A stretch of DNA of 53,178 bases, taken from an uncultured Faecalibacterium sp. (lineage in GTDB: Bacteria > Bacillota > Clostridia > Oscillospirales > Ruminococcaceae). This document shows, one piece after another, positions 31,934 to 41,242 of the stretch. Within the stretch, counting starts at the first letter, position 1. Each line of letters opens with the position of its first letter. The position numbers and the translations under genes were made by a program. The DNA lies in the NCBI GenBank assembly GCA_900772565.1, contig CAAHET010000048.1:1-53178 (forward strand), read 5' to 3'. The notes beneath the pieces were generated by a model. The model worked only from the letters and a program-made list of their open reading frames with translations. It made no database searches and was not told the origin of the DNA.

Positions 31934-34549
31934 ATGGCAGAGCTTTCGCCCATGATGCAGCAGTATCTTGAGATCAAAAACCAACATAAGGACGAAATTC
32001 TTTTTTACCGCATCGGCGATTTTTACGAGATGTTCTTCGACGATGCCGTCACGGCCTCCCGGGAGCTGGATCTTACCCTTACCGGCAAGCAGTGCGGCCT
32101 TGCAGAGCGCGCTCCCATGTGCGGCGTGCCCTTCCACAGCTACGAGGGCTATGTGGCGCGCCTGATCGCCAAGGGCTATAAGGTCGCCATCTGCGAGCAG
32201 GTGGAGGATCCCGCCAAGGCGAAAGGGCTTGTCAAGCGGGACATCATCCGGGTGGTCACCCCCGGTACGGTCATTGAAAGCAGTATGCTGCAGGACGACC
32301 GCAACAACTACATTGCCAGCCTGTACCTCAAGGGCAAAAAGGCCGGTCTGTGCTTTGCGGATGTTTCCACCGGTACGGCGCATATCACCGAGTTGACGGC
32401 AGATAAGATCGCCCCGGCGGTCATTACCGAGCTGTGCCGCTACCACCCCAGCGAGGTGCTGCTGAACCCCGGTCTGCTGGACTGCCGCGAGGTGACCGCC
32501 TACATCAAAAAGAACATGAGCTGCTCGGTGGAGCTGGTCGAGGACGAGCGCTATGCGCCGGGGCTGGTGGCTTCTGCGCTGGAAGAGCAGTTCGGCCGCG
32601 ACTGGCCGCAGACCACCGGCATAGCCGCCGAGGGTCTGGTGCGCTTTGCCATGGCCGCCCTGCTGGAATATCTGCACGATACCCAGATCAAGGGCGTGGA
32701 GCGGTTAAAGACCGTCATTACTTACAACGAGGCCCAGTTCATGCGGCTTTCGCCGGTCACCCGGGCAAACCTTGAGCTGACCGAGACCCTGCGCGGGCGT
32801 GAAAAGCGCGGCACCCTGCTGTGGGTGCTGGATAAGACCAGCACCGCCATGGGCAAGCGTATGCTACGCAGCTGGATCGAGCAGCCGCTCATTTCCAGCC
32901 AGCTCATCAACCACCGCCTGAACGCCGTGGAGGCGCTGGTGCGCCAGACCATGGTGCGCGGCGACCTGACCGAGGAGCTGCACTACATCGCAGATTTGGA
33001 GCGCCTGATGACCCGCACGGTGTACGGCTCTGCCACCCCCAAGGAGATCTACACCCTTGCCCAGACCTGCGACCGTCTGCCCGGCCTGCGCAAGCAGGCG
33101 GAGGGCTGCAACTGCCCGGAGCTTGCCGAGCTTGCCGCCAGCATCGACCCGCTGGAGGATATCAAGGCGCGCATTTATGCCGCAGTAGACCCGGACGCAC
33201 CCTCCACCCTCAAGGATGGCGGTGTCATCGCCAAGGGCTACCATGCCGAGGTGGACGAGCTGCGCTCCATCCGCGATAACACCAAGGGCGTGCTGGCACA
33301 GCTGGAAGCTCGCCTGCGGCAGGAGACCGGCATCCCCAAGCTGAAAATTGGCTATAACCATGTGTTCGGTTACTTCATCGAGGTGAGCAACTCTTATAAG
33401 AACCTTGTGCCGGAGACCTACATCCGCAAGCAGACCCTCACCTCCGGCGAGCGTTACATCACGCAGGAACTGAAGGAGCTGGAAAGCAAAATTCTTGGCG
33501 CGCATGAGCGGCTCATCTCGCTGGAACGCCGCCTGTTTGACGAACTGCTGGAAAGCATCGGCGCCCAGCTGGACCGTATCCAGCGCACCGCCAATGCCAT
33601 TGCCCAGCTGGATGTGCTGGCGGCGCTGGCGCAGGTCGCAGCGGAAAATAACTACTGCCGCCCCGTGGTGGATGACAGCGATGTGCTGACCATCACCGAG
33701 GGACGTCACCCCGTGGTGGAGCAGGTGCTCAAGGGCAGTATGTTCGTGCCCAACGACACCACCCTCAACTGCACCACCGACCGCTGCCTCATCATCACCG
33801 GCCCCAACATGGCGGGTAAATCCACCTATATGCGTCAGAATGCCCTGATTGCGCTGATGGCGCAGATCGGCTCCTTTGTGCCGGCTGCCAGTTGTCATGT
33901 GGGCGTGGTGGATGCAATTTTCACCCGCATCGGTGCATCGGACGACCTTGCCGCAGGCCAGTCCACCTTTATGGTGGAGATGACCGAGGTGGCCGAAATT
34001 CTGAAAAACGCCACCGCTAAGAGCCTTGTGGTGCTGGACGAGATCGGGCGCGGCACCTCTACCTTTGACGGCATGAGCATTGCCCGCGCTGTGGTGGAGC
34101 ATATCGCAGACCCCGCCAAAGGGCTGGGCTGCAAGACCCTGTTCGCCACCCACTACCACGAGCTGACCGAGTTGGAAGGCACCGTGGAGGGCGTAAAAAA
34201 CTACAATATCGCGGTCAAAAAGCGCGGCGAGGACATCACTTTCCTGCGGCGCATCGTGCGCGGCCCCGCCGATGACAGTTACGGCATCGAGGTGGCAAAG
34301 CTGGCCGGTCTGCCCGGCAGCGTGACCCGCCGTGCCCACGAGGTGCTGCGCACACTGGAAGCATCTGCTCCCAAAAACAAGGTGGAGCAGATGGATTTTG
34401 ATGCGTTGCAGGAGTACAATTCCCCGGCAGTGCCCAGCGAGATGATGGAAAAGCTGGAAGCCGTGGATGTGGAAACGCTTACTCCCATTGAAGCGCTGAA
34501 CTTCTTGTACGAGCTGAAAAAGACCCTCAAGGGCAGCCTGAACGGCTGA
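31934..34549 (+). CDS. mutS: DNA mismatch repair protein MutS
   Basis: This 871-residue MutS1 has the mismatch-reading Phe-x-Glu in IGDFYEMFFDDA (about 26-37). Connector, lever and clamp domains follow. The ATPase has Walker A GPNMAGKSTYM (about 623-633), Walker B LVVLDEIGRGTSTFDG and FATHYHEL. The C-terminal extension beyond the ATPase is short, with little of the tetramer tail seen in E. coli. AAAGAGGAAAAACC precedes the start. mutL follows 34 bases later. Confidence 0.96.
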   Translation: MAELSPMMQQYLEIKNQHKDEILFYRIGDFYEMFFDDAVTASRELDLTLTGKQCGLAERAPMCGVPFHSYEGYVARLIAKGYKVAICEQVEDPAKAKGLVKRDIIRVVTPGTVIESSMLQDDRNNYIASLYLKGKKAGLCFADVSTGTAHITELTADKIAPAVITELCRYHPSEVLLNPGLLDCREVTAYIKKNMSCSVELVEDERYAPGLVASALEEQFGRDWPQTTGIAAEGLVRFAMAALLEYLHDTQIKGVERLKTVITYNEAQFMRLSPVTRANLELTETLRGREKRGTLLWVLDKTSTAMGKRMLRSWIEQPLISSQLINHRLNAVEALVRQTMVRGDLTEELHYIADLERLMTRTVYGSATPKEIYTLAQTCDRLPGLRKQAEGCNCPELAELAASIDPLEDIKARIYAAVDPDAPSTLKDGGVIAKGYHAEVDELRSIRDNTKGVLAQLEARLRQETGIPKLKIGYNHVFGYFIEVSNSYKNLVPETYIRKQTLTSGERYITQELKELESKILGAHERLISLERRLFDELLESIGAQLDRIQRTANAIAQLDVLAALAQVAAENNYCRPVVDDSDVLTITEGRHPVVEQVLKGSMFVPNDTTLNCTTDRCLIITGPNMAGKSTYMRQNALIALMAQIGSFVPAASCHVGVVDAIFTRIGASDDLAAGQSTFMVEMTEVAEILKNATAKSLVVLDEIGRGTSTFDGMSIARAVVEHIADPAKGLGCKTLFATHYHELTELEGTVEGVKNYNIAVKKRGEDITFLRRIVRGPADDSYGIEVAKLAGLPGSVTRRAHEVLRTLEASAPKNKVEQMDFDALQEYNSPAVPSEMMEKLEAVDVETLTPIEALNFLYELKKTLKGSLNG

Positions 34550-34583
34550 CCGTAAAAATCAACCACAGGGGAGGGAAAAGACC

Positions 34584-36710
34584 ATGGCAGTCATCCATGT
34601 ACTGGATAAGCATACCGCTGAGCTGATCGCCGCCGGTGAGGTGGTGGAGCGCCCGGCATCGGTGGTCAAGGAGCTGTTGGAAAACTCCATCGACGCCGGT
34701 GCAACGCAGGTCACCGTCAGCATTGAGTCCGGCGGCATAAAGCTGATCGAGATCAGCGATAACGGCACCGGTATTGATGCCGAGTATATCCCGACGGCCT
34801 TCATCCGCCACGCCACCAGCAAAATTGAAAAACCGGACGACCTGAACAGCATCCATACGCTGGGTTTCCGGGGCGAAGCACTGGCTTCCATTGCCAGCGT
34901 AGCGCGGGTTGAGCTGCTCACCCGCACCGAGGTGGACGAGTTTGCCACCTGCTACCGCATCGCCGGCGGCGAGGAGCAGGGCAGAGAGCCTGCCGCCCGC
35001 GCCGTGGGTACTACCATCCGGGTGCAGGACCTGTTCTATAACACCCCCGCCCGCATGAAGTTCCTCAAAAAGGACTCCAGCGAGGGCACCTTTGTGGCAG
35101 ATAACGTCGGACATGTGGCGCTCAGTCACCCGGAGGTCAGCGTCAAATTCATCCGGGAAGGCAAGCTGCAATACGTCACCCCCGGCGATGGCCAGCTGCG
35201 CAGCGCCGCCTACGCGGTACTGGGGCGGGAGTTCAGCCGCGACCTCATCGAGGTGCACTCCGAGGAAGGGCTATACCGGGTCACTGGTCTGATCACCCCG
35301 CCCAAGAGCTGCCGCGCCAGCCGCAGTATGCAGCATTTCTACATCAACGGCCGCTATGTGCGCAACCGCACCATCATGGCGGGCATGGAAATGGCCTTTA
35401 AGGGCACGACCATGCAGGGCAAGTTCCCGGGCGGCATCCTGCTGCTGGAAATGCCCGCCGACCTTGTGGACGTCAATGTCCACCCGGCAAAGATCGAAGC
35501 CCGCTTTGCCCGGGAAAACGACGTGTTCGATGTCGTTTACCATGCGGTCAAGCTGGCGCTGGCACAGCCCGGCACCGGGGAACGCCGCTTTACCTTTGAA
35601 GCGGACAAAAATGAGAAAACCGAAAAAGAAAACGATACAAAGAACGAAAATGCTGTAAAGGGCAATCGCTTTACAGGACTTTCTGCTGTGGTTCCGGGTC
35701 AGGCAGACCCTGGTACACTGCCCGCGCAGCGCTGGGAAGCCCCGCAGCCGCAGCACCCCGTCGCTGCGCCGGTGAAAACCCCGGCTTTTACGGCAGATAC
35801 CTCGCCGGTACAGCCCACACGGCCTGCCCGCACGGCTGCTGCCGCGCCCTCGTGGCGGCAGTCTGGCCCCGCAGAGGACATTCTGGACCCGGTGGTCACC
35901 CTCCACAGCCCGGAAAAACCGGATACAACAAAAGTCCAGTCTGCGCCGCAGCCCTTCCGGGCAGCAGCCGGTGAGGCGCAGCTGGATGTGCACCCGGAAA
36001 CGGACGCCGCAGCCGACCCGCTGCTGGACCACATGGCGGCATGGAACACTATGCCCGCCGCTCCGGAGATCGCAGCCGCTTCAGTACCCTATCAGCCTGA
36101 GGAGCCGGAACAGCTGGGCTTTGATGTTCCGCAGGGGGAAGCGCCGCTGCGGTATGTGGGCGAAGTTTTCCGCACCTATATTCTGGCAGAGCGGGGAGAC
36201 GAGCTGTGCCTGATCGACAAGCACGCCGCCCATGAGCGCCAGCTGTATGAAAAGCTTGCCGCCAACTACGGCAACGTGCCCAGCCAGCTGCTGTTGCAGC
36301 CCGCTGCCATCGACCTTTCCGCAGAGGAAAAGCAGGCGCTGCTGGAAAACCAGCCCCTGCTGGAAAATGCCGGGCTGGATGTGGCGGACTTTGGTGGCAG
36401 CACCGTGCTGCTGCGCGCCGTGCCTGCGGACGTAGAGCCGCAGAACGCCGAGGATCTGTTGGTAGAGATCGCCGACCGCCTGCTCAAGGGCAGCCGGGAC
36501 GCGCTGAACGAGCACACCGAGTGGGTGCTGCACTCCATCTCCTGCCGCGCCGCCATTAAAGCGGGGGACAAGTCCTCCCCGCAGGAGCTTATGGCGCTGG
36601 CTGAGAAGATCCTCTCCGGCGAGGTGCCGCCCTTCTGCCCGCATGGCCGTCCCTGCGTGCTCAAGCTTACCCGAAAGGAGTTGGAAAAGCAGTTTGGACG
36701 CATCGTGTAA
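34584..36710 (+). CDS. mutL: DNA mismatch repair protein MutL, endonuclease type
   Basis: This 708-residue protein has the N-terminal GHKL ATPase: ELLENSIDAGATQV with the catalytic Glu/Asn, DNGTGID and GFRGEALASI. A long Pro/Ala/Gln-rich linker of about 190 residues (roughly 325-510) follows. The C-terminal dimerisation/endonuclease domain contains DKHAAHERQLYE (the DQHAxxExxxxE metal motif, with Lys for Gln), GGSTVLLRAVP, SCRAAIKAG and CPHGRPCVLK. This predicts nicking activity, as in methyl-independent repair. The 3' end overlaps the start of miaA. Confidence 0.95.
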   Translation: MAVIHVLDKHTAELIAAGEVVERPASVVKELLENSIDAGATQVTVSIESGGIKLIEISDNGTGIDAEYIPTAFIRHATSKIEKPDDLNSIHTLGFRGEALASIASVARVELLTRTEVDEFATCYRIAGGEEQGREPAARAVGTTIRVQDLFYNTPARMKFLKKDSSEGTFVADNVGHVALSHPEVSVKFIREGKLQYVTPGDGQLRSAAYAVLGREFSRDLIEVHSEEGLYRVTGLITPPKSCRASRSMQHFYINGRYVRNRTIMAGMEMAFKGTTMQGKFPGGILLLEMPADLVDVNVHPAKIEARFARENDVFDVVYHAVKLALAQPGTGERRFTFEADKNEKTEKENDTKNENAVKGNRFTGLSAVVPGQADPGTLPAQRWEAPQPQHPVAAPVKTPAFTADTSPVQPTRPARTAAAAPSWRQSGPAEDILDPVVTLHSPEKPDTTKVQSAPQPFRAAAGEAQLDVHPETDAAADPLLDHMAAWNTMPAAPEIAAASVPYQPEEPEQLGFDVPQGEAPLRYVGEVFRTYILAERGDELCLIDKHAAHERQLYEKLAANYGNVPSQLLLQPAAIDLSAEEKQALLENQPLLENAGLDVADFGGSTVLLRAVPADVEPQNAEDLLVEIADRLLKGSRDALNEHTEWVLHSISCRAAIKAGDKSSPQELMALAEKILSGEVPPFCPHGRPCVLKLTRKELEKQFGRIV

Positions 36711-37644
36711 TGCAAAACCCGCCGTGGTGGCTGTGGTAGGCCCCACCGCCACCGGCAAGACCGCGCTGGGCGTTGCGCTGGCGCAGCAGTTCTCCGGCGA
36801 GGTCATCAGTGCCGACTCCATGCAGATCTATAAAGGTCTGGATGTGGGCACCGCCAAGGTCACCCCGCAGGAGACCTGCGGCATCCCGCACCATGGCGTG
36901 GACATCCTCACCCCGGAAAAGACCTTCAGCGTGGCGGATTTCACCGCGCTGGCAGGGGAGTATATTCAGGATATCACCGCCAGGGGGCATTTGCCGCTGC
37001 TGGTAGGCGGCACCGGACTGTATGTGCAGAGCCTTTTGTACGGGGTGCGCTTCACCGCCGAAAAAGCCCCGGACGGCCTGCGCGAGCAGCTGACCGCCGA
37101 ACTGGAAGCCATCGGCCCGGACGCTATGTACGCAAAACTGCAAGCCGTAGACTCGGAAGCCGCCGCTGCCATCCACCCCAATAATAAGGTGCGGGTGCTG
37201 CGGGCGCTGGAGCACTACTACGCCACCGGTAAGCGTCTCAGCGAGCAAAAGGCCGATTCGCTGCCGCCGGAGCGCCCCTACCGCAGCCTTGTGCTGGGGC
37301 TGGATTTCCCGGACCGTGCAGCGCTGTACCGCCGCATCGACCTGCGGGTGGACAAAATGCTGGAAGCCGGGCTTTTAGCCGAGGCGGAATACGTCTGGCG
37401 CAACCGCGAAGCTTTCCGCACCGCCGCACAGGCCATCGGCTATAAAGAATTTTTCCCGTATTTCGAACAGACCGCCGCGCTGGATGCCTGCACCGAGAAG
37501 CTCAAACAGGCTTCCCGCAACTACGCCAAACGCCAGCTGACATGGTTCCGCCACATGGACGGGGTCACATGGCTGGACGCCGGGGCGGCAGACGTGCGGC
37601 AGACCGCCCTGCGCCTGACCCAAGACTTTTTATCGAAAGGATGA
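36694..37644 (+). CDS. miaA: tRNA dimethylallyltransferase
   Basis: This enzyme of about 316 residues adds dimethylallyl to A37 of tRNAs, providing the substrate for MiaB. Walker A is GPTATGKTA (near residues 15-23), ADSMQIYKGLDVGTAK follows, and PHHGVD and TGLYVQSLLYG are family motifs. The start is not certain. No ATG is available in frame, so I choose TTG at 36694, preceded by AAGGAG 13 bases upstream. This overlaps mutL by 17 bases. The frame stays open upstream within mutL. Confidence 0.92.
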   Translation: MDASCNAKPAVVAVVGPTATGKTALGVALAQQFSGEVISADSMQIYKGLDVGTAKVTPQETCGIPHHGVDILTPEKTFSVADFTALAGEYIQDITARGHLPLLVGGTGLYVQSLLYGVRFTAEKAPDGLREQLTAELEAIGPDAMYAKLQAVDSEAAAAIHPNNKVRVLRALEHYYATGKRLSEQKADSLPPERPYRSLVLGLDFPDRAALYRRIDLRVDKMLEAGLLAEAEYVWRNREAFRTAAQAIGYKEFFPYFEQTAALDACTEKLKQASRNYAKRQLTWFRHMDGVTWLDAGAADVRQTALRLTQDFLSKG

Positions 37645-37649
37645 TCCTT

Positions 37650-38963
37650 ATGCCGGAAACCTCTCAGGAACCGCGCCACAAGCTCTCTGCGCTCACCACA
37701 CTGGCGGTGGTGCTGGCCACCTTTTTGCTGGCGGCGGCAGCGTATGTCTGCTGGCAGGCGGCGCACATCCTTTTCCCCCAGAACGTCTACGAAACGGCGC
37801 TGCCTATCACCATCTCCGATACCATTGAGGCGGACGGCGTGCTGCTGTTTGACGAGACCTGCATTTCCGGCAGCGGCAATCTGGGCTACCTTGTCTCGGA
37901 CGGCGAACGGGTGTCGGCAGGCACTGCCGTTGCAGAGCTGTATACCGACGCCAATCAGGCGGTGCTGCGCCAGCAGCTGACCCAGCTTACCAGCCAGATC
38001 GACCTTTTGCAGCGCTCTCAGAACACCGCAGCCACCCAGCTGGACGGCCTGCTCAAGGAGCGCTCCGGTGCACTGTACGACCTGCTGGACGCACTGGATG
38101 CCGCCCGCTACAGCGATGTGGACGAAAGCGCTGATACCTATTTATTGGCACAGAACAAGCTGTGGATCACCACCGGAGATACCGCCGGCTTTGCGGATCA
38201 GATCGCGCTGCTTGCCCAGCAGGCACAGACCGTGCAGGCGCAGCTGGGCAGCCCCACTCAGATCACCGCCCCCAGCACCGGCTACTTTGTCCGGGCTGCT
38301 AGCAGCGGACGGCTGAACGCCGGTGCTGCGGACATTTTGGCACAGAGCCCGGAGCAGCTCAAGGCCTATCTGGATTCCGACCCCGAGATGCCGCTGGATG
38401 GCTGCGTAGGCAAGCTGGTGGCTGGGTTCAGCTGGCAGTATGCCGGTGTGTGCTCGGCAAAGCAGGCCGAAAAACTGCTGGGTTTGGACGGCAAGCCCCT
38501 GCGCACGGCTGTGGAGATCAGCTTTCCAGGCCAGAGCGATACCGCGCTGCGCGCCACGGTCACTGAGGTGACCATTGACACAGAGCAGGACATTGCCCGC
38601 TTTGTGCTGCAATGCAACTCCATCAACGGCGATGTGCTGTGCCTCAACCACGCCCGCGCCCGCATCAGCACCAGTGAGAGTACCGGGCTGCGGGTGCCTG
38701 CCGCAGCGGTGCATTACCTCAAGGAGGATGGCACCGAGGCCGAGACGCAGGGCGAAAACTATATCCCCGGCGTGTATGTCAAGTACGGCAACATCGCCCG
38801 TTTCTGCAAAATCGACCCTGTGGATGCTGACCATCCACGGATCACAGAAGGGGATTACATCCTTGTTTTGCCCAAGGGAACGGACGGTTCCGTCAGTCAG
38901 GTAAGGCTTTATGACGAAATAATCGTCTCGGGACAAAATTTATATGACGGAAAACTTTTGTAG
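37650..38963 (+). CDS. HlyD-like membrane-anchored adaptor protein
   Basis: This 437-residue protein has a cytosolic N-terminus of about 14 residues and one membrane span (about 15-36: TTLAVVLATFLLAAAAYVCW). The extracytoplasmic domain has a biotinyl/lipoyl-like half motif (DGERVSAGTAVAELYTD, about 88-104), a Gln-rich coiled coil (about 108-195) and a beta-barrel C-terminal part. This matches HlyD-type proteins found just upstream of sepF in many Clostridia. Their partner and role are unknown; a division or envelope function is inferred from position. GAAAGG, before 37650, decides this start over 37641. It begins 5 bases after miaA. Confidence 0.78.
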   Translation: MPETSQEPRHKLSALTTLAVVLATFLLAAAAYVCWQAAHILFPQNVYETALPITISDTIEADGVLLFDETCISGSGNLGYLVSDGERVSAGTAVAELYTDANQAVLRQQLTQLTSQIDLLQRSQNTAATQLDGLLKERSGALYDLLDALDAARYSDVDESADTYLLAQNKLWITTGDTAGFADQIALLAQQAQTVQAQLGSPTQITAPSTGYFVRAASSGRLNAGAADILAQSPEQLKAYLDSDPEMPLDGCVGKLVAGFSWQYAGVCSAKQAEKLLGLDGKPLRTAVEISFPGQSDTALRATVTEVTIDTEQDIARFVLQCNSINGDVLCLNHARARISTSESTGLRVPAAAVHYLKEDGTEAETQGENYIPGVYVKYGNIARFCKIDPVDADHPRITEGDYILVLPKGTDGSVSQVRLYDEIIVSGQNLYDGKLL

Positions 38964-38966
38964 TTA

Positions 38967-38995
38967 TTGACATCTGCTGCAAAAAATCAGATAAT
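38967..38995 (+). promoter_or_regulatory. sepF promoter
   Basis: A consensus TTGACA (38967-38972) and GATAAT (38990-38995) are 17 bases apart. Confidence 0.78.
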
Positions 38996-39072
38996 AGTAA
39001 AAGCTATTTGCATTCTTTTTGCAAAGAACGCCAGGCAGCCGGGTGCTGCCCGAATGAAAGGAGCAGATAATT

Positions 39073-39537
39073 ATGTCTTTGCTGGATAGCATTAAGAAGG
39101 GCCTGATGGGCGAAGGGGACGAGTACGAGGACCAGTACATCGATGACGGCCCCCAGATGGTGAATAACAATAGCGGCGTTGGCATCGGGATGGACGAAGA
39201 GACCGAAGAGCCTGCCGAGAGCACCAGCAAGAAGAACAAGGTGGTCAACATCCATGCCACCACCCAGCTCAAAGTGGTTCTGGTCAAGCCCGAGCGGTTT
39301 GAGGATGCCAGCACCATTGCCGACCATTTGAACAACAAGCGTACCGTGGTGCTGAATCTGGAGTCCACCAACAAGGAGGTTTCCCGCCGTCTGGTGGACT
39401 TCTTGTCCGGTGTGGCCTACGCCAACAACGGCCAGATCAAGCGTGTAGCCAACAGCACTTTTATCATTACCCCGTACAACGTGGATATCATGGGCGATTT
39501 GCTGGACGAGCTGGAGAACAATGGCGCATTCTATTGA
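39073..39537 (+). CDS. sepF: Cell division protein SepF
   Basis: This 154-residue FtsZ-bundling membrane tether of Gram-positive bacteria starts with an amphipathic N-terminal helix, MSLLDSIKKGLMG, that binds membrane. An acidic linker (about 16-55) is followed by the DUF552 core with VVLVKPERFEDASTIADHL (about 68-86), KRTVVLNLESTNKEVSRRLVDFLSG, and the tail FIITPYNVDI. It overlaps ylmH by 17 bases. divIVA follows, the classic ylm-divIVA cluster order. Confidence 0.95.
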   Translation: MSLLDSIKKGLMGEGDEYEDQYIDDGPQMVNNNSGVGIGMDEETEEPAESTSKKNKVVNIHATTQLKVVLVKPERFEDASTIADHLNNKRTVVLNLESTNKEVSRRLVDFLSGVAYANNGQIKRVANSTFIITPYNVDIMGDLLDELENNGAFY

Positions 39538-40339
39538 TCCGGCAGCCGGTGCGGTGCGGGGCTTTGTGCCCGCCCGTAACGATGAGGAACGTTATCTCAT
39601 GCGGCATATCGAGGATCTTGCCGATGCGGCTTTTTCCCGCGGCATAGCCCGATATTCTGCATTTCTCAGCGACCGGGAGCAGGATCTTGCCCGGGCGGCA
39701 CTGGGGCGTGCCGGTGTACGGGACGGCTGGCGTTTTGACGGCGGCTGGCCCGAGGCCGAGCGCCGGGTGCTCTGTCTGGAGCCGGAGTACAGCTACGGCG
39801 AGTGTCCGGTGCGCTGCGTACAGCTGCAATGCCGAGCGCTGCCCGGTGCGGCGCTTCCGGCGCACAAGGACTATCTGGGAAGCCTGATGGGGCTTGCCCT
39901 CAAGCGCGAGGCACTTGGTGATATCCTGCTGCCTGCCGATATGCCGGGCACAGCCTATGTGTTCGCGCTGGAACCGGCGGCAAAGCTTATCTGCCGGGAG
40001 TTGTGTCAGGCGGGACGCACCGAGGTGTCCACCCGCCTGCTGGAGCCGGACGAGATCCCGGCCTTCCCAGCACCGGAGCGGCAGCTGCTCACTGCTACTG
40101 TATCCTCCCTGCGGCTGGACGCAGTGCTCTCTGCCATGCTGCACGTCAGCCGCGGCACTGCTGCGGAGCTGATCGAGGCAGGCAGGGTAGAGATCAACCA
40201 TCTGCCGGTAGAAAAGCCCCATGCCCCCGTATACGAGCAGGATGTATTCACTGTGCGCGGCAAGGGGCGCTTCCGGCTGACCGCATTGCCCGGGAAAAGT
40301 AAAAAAGATCGTTCGATCATTGAGTTTTTTCAATATTAA
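39521..40339 (+). CDS. ylmH: YlmH-type S4-domain RNA-binding protein
   Basis: This 272-residue protein has an N-terminal YlmH domain (HIEDLADAAFSRGIARYSAFLSDREQ, about 29-54, and DYLGSLMGLALKREALGDIL, about 117-136) and a C-terminal S4 domain (about 183-255: SSLRLDAVLSAMLHVSRGTAAELIEAGRVEIN). YlmH proteins have been linked to division in Gram-positives and to clearing stalled ribosomes. It is placed between sepF and divIVA and is translationally coupled to sepF. Confidence 0.92.
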   Translation: MAHSIDPAAGAVRGFVPARNDEERYLMRHIEDLADAAFSRGIARYSAFLSDREQDLARAALGRAGVRDGWRFDGGWPEAERRVLCLEPEYSYGECPVRCVQLQCRALPGAALPAHKDYLGSLMGLALKREALGDILLPADMPGTAYVFALEPAAKLICRELCQAGRTEVSTRLLEPDEIPAFPAPERQLLTATVSSLRLDAVLSAMLHVSRGTAAELIEAGRVEINHLPVEKPHAPVYEQDVFTVRGKGRFRLTALPGKSKKDRSIIEFFQY

Positions 40340-40360
40340 AAGTTATAGGAGGAAATGACT

Positions 40361-41206
40361 ATGCTGACTCCGCAGGATGTCCGCTCTGTACAATTTGAAA
40401 AAAACCTCCGCGGCTACCGTACAGAGGACGTAGATCGTTTTCTGGATAAGGTCGAGGAGCAGCTGCAGCAGAACGATGTGCAGGCAGAGCAGCTGCGCAA
40501 GCAGATCGCAGATCTGACCGCAGAAAACCAGAAGCTCAAGGGTGAGCTGCAAAGCTTTGAGGCTGACGGCGACATGCTCAAGAGCGCGCTGATCAACGCC
40601 CAGCGCATGGGCGAAAACGTGATCCGCGAAGCAAACCAGAAAGCAGAGGAGATCATTCACCGCGCAAATCTGCGGGGCGATGATATTATCCGTGATGCCA
40701 ACGAGCTGCTGCAAAAGGCAAGTGACCGTGCAGACGAGATCGAGAGCGAGGCCAGCGAAAAGCGTTTGGCTGAGGAGCGGGAGTACGACCGTGTCCGTTT
40801 GGAGGTCACCCGCTTCAAGGCAGATGTGCTCAATCTGTACCGCAGCCATGTGGAGTCTTTGAGCCGTCTGCCGGAGTTCCAGAAGGAAACCAAAGACGCC
40901 GAAAAGGATGCCCCCGCACAGGACGCAGAGCCTGTGCAGGACGCTGCCGCAGAGCAGCCAGCCGCACAGCCCGAGACTGCCCCCGATGCCGCAGCAGCTC
41001 CGGCCGAGCAGCCTGCCGCTAAGACTGCCGAACCGACCGAAACCACCGAACCTGCCGCCCCTGCCGATGACGACAAGGCGGCTGACAGCAGCGAGGATTT
41101 CTGGGCAAAGGACGAAAGCCAGCTCAAGCTGGACCCGCCTCCTGCTGATATGAAGCCGGACGAGCCGGACTACGACGCTTTTCAGGGCGTCAAGTTCAGC
41201 GAGTAA
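40361..41206 (+). CDS. divIVA: DivIVA-domain cell division/polarity protein
   Basis: This 281-residue protein has an N-terminal DivIVA membrane-curvature domain (LTPQDVRSVQFEKNLRGYRTEDVDRFL, residues 2-28). A coiled coil follows to about residue 165. A low-complexity acidic Ala/Pro/Glu tail (about 180-255) ends with a conserved-looking stretch, PDYDAFQGVKFSE. AGGAGG, eight bases before 40361, chooses this ATG over 40355. ileS follows. Confidence 0.92.
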   Translation: MLTPQDVRSVQFEKNLRGYRTEDVDRFLDKVEEQLQQNDVQAEQLRKQIADLTAENQKLKGELQSFEADGDMLKSALINAQRMGENVIREANQKAEEIIHRANLRGDDIIRDANELLQKASDRADEIESEASEKRLAEEREYDRVRLEVTRFKADVLNLYRSHVESLSRLPEFQKETKDAEKDAPAQDAEPVQDAAAEQPAAQPETAPDAAAAPAEQPAAKTAEPTETTEPAAPADDDKAADSSEDFWAKDESQLKLDPPPADMKPDEPDYDAFQGVKFSE

Positions 41207-41242
41207 GGCACCCAACGCAAAAATAGAGGAGAGTGTAAACCA

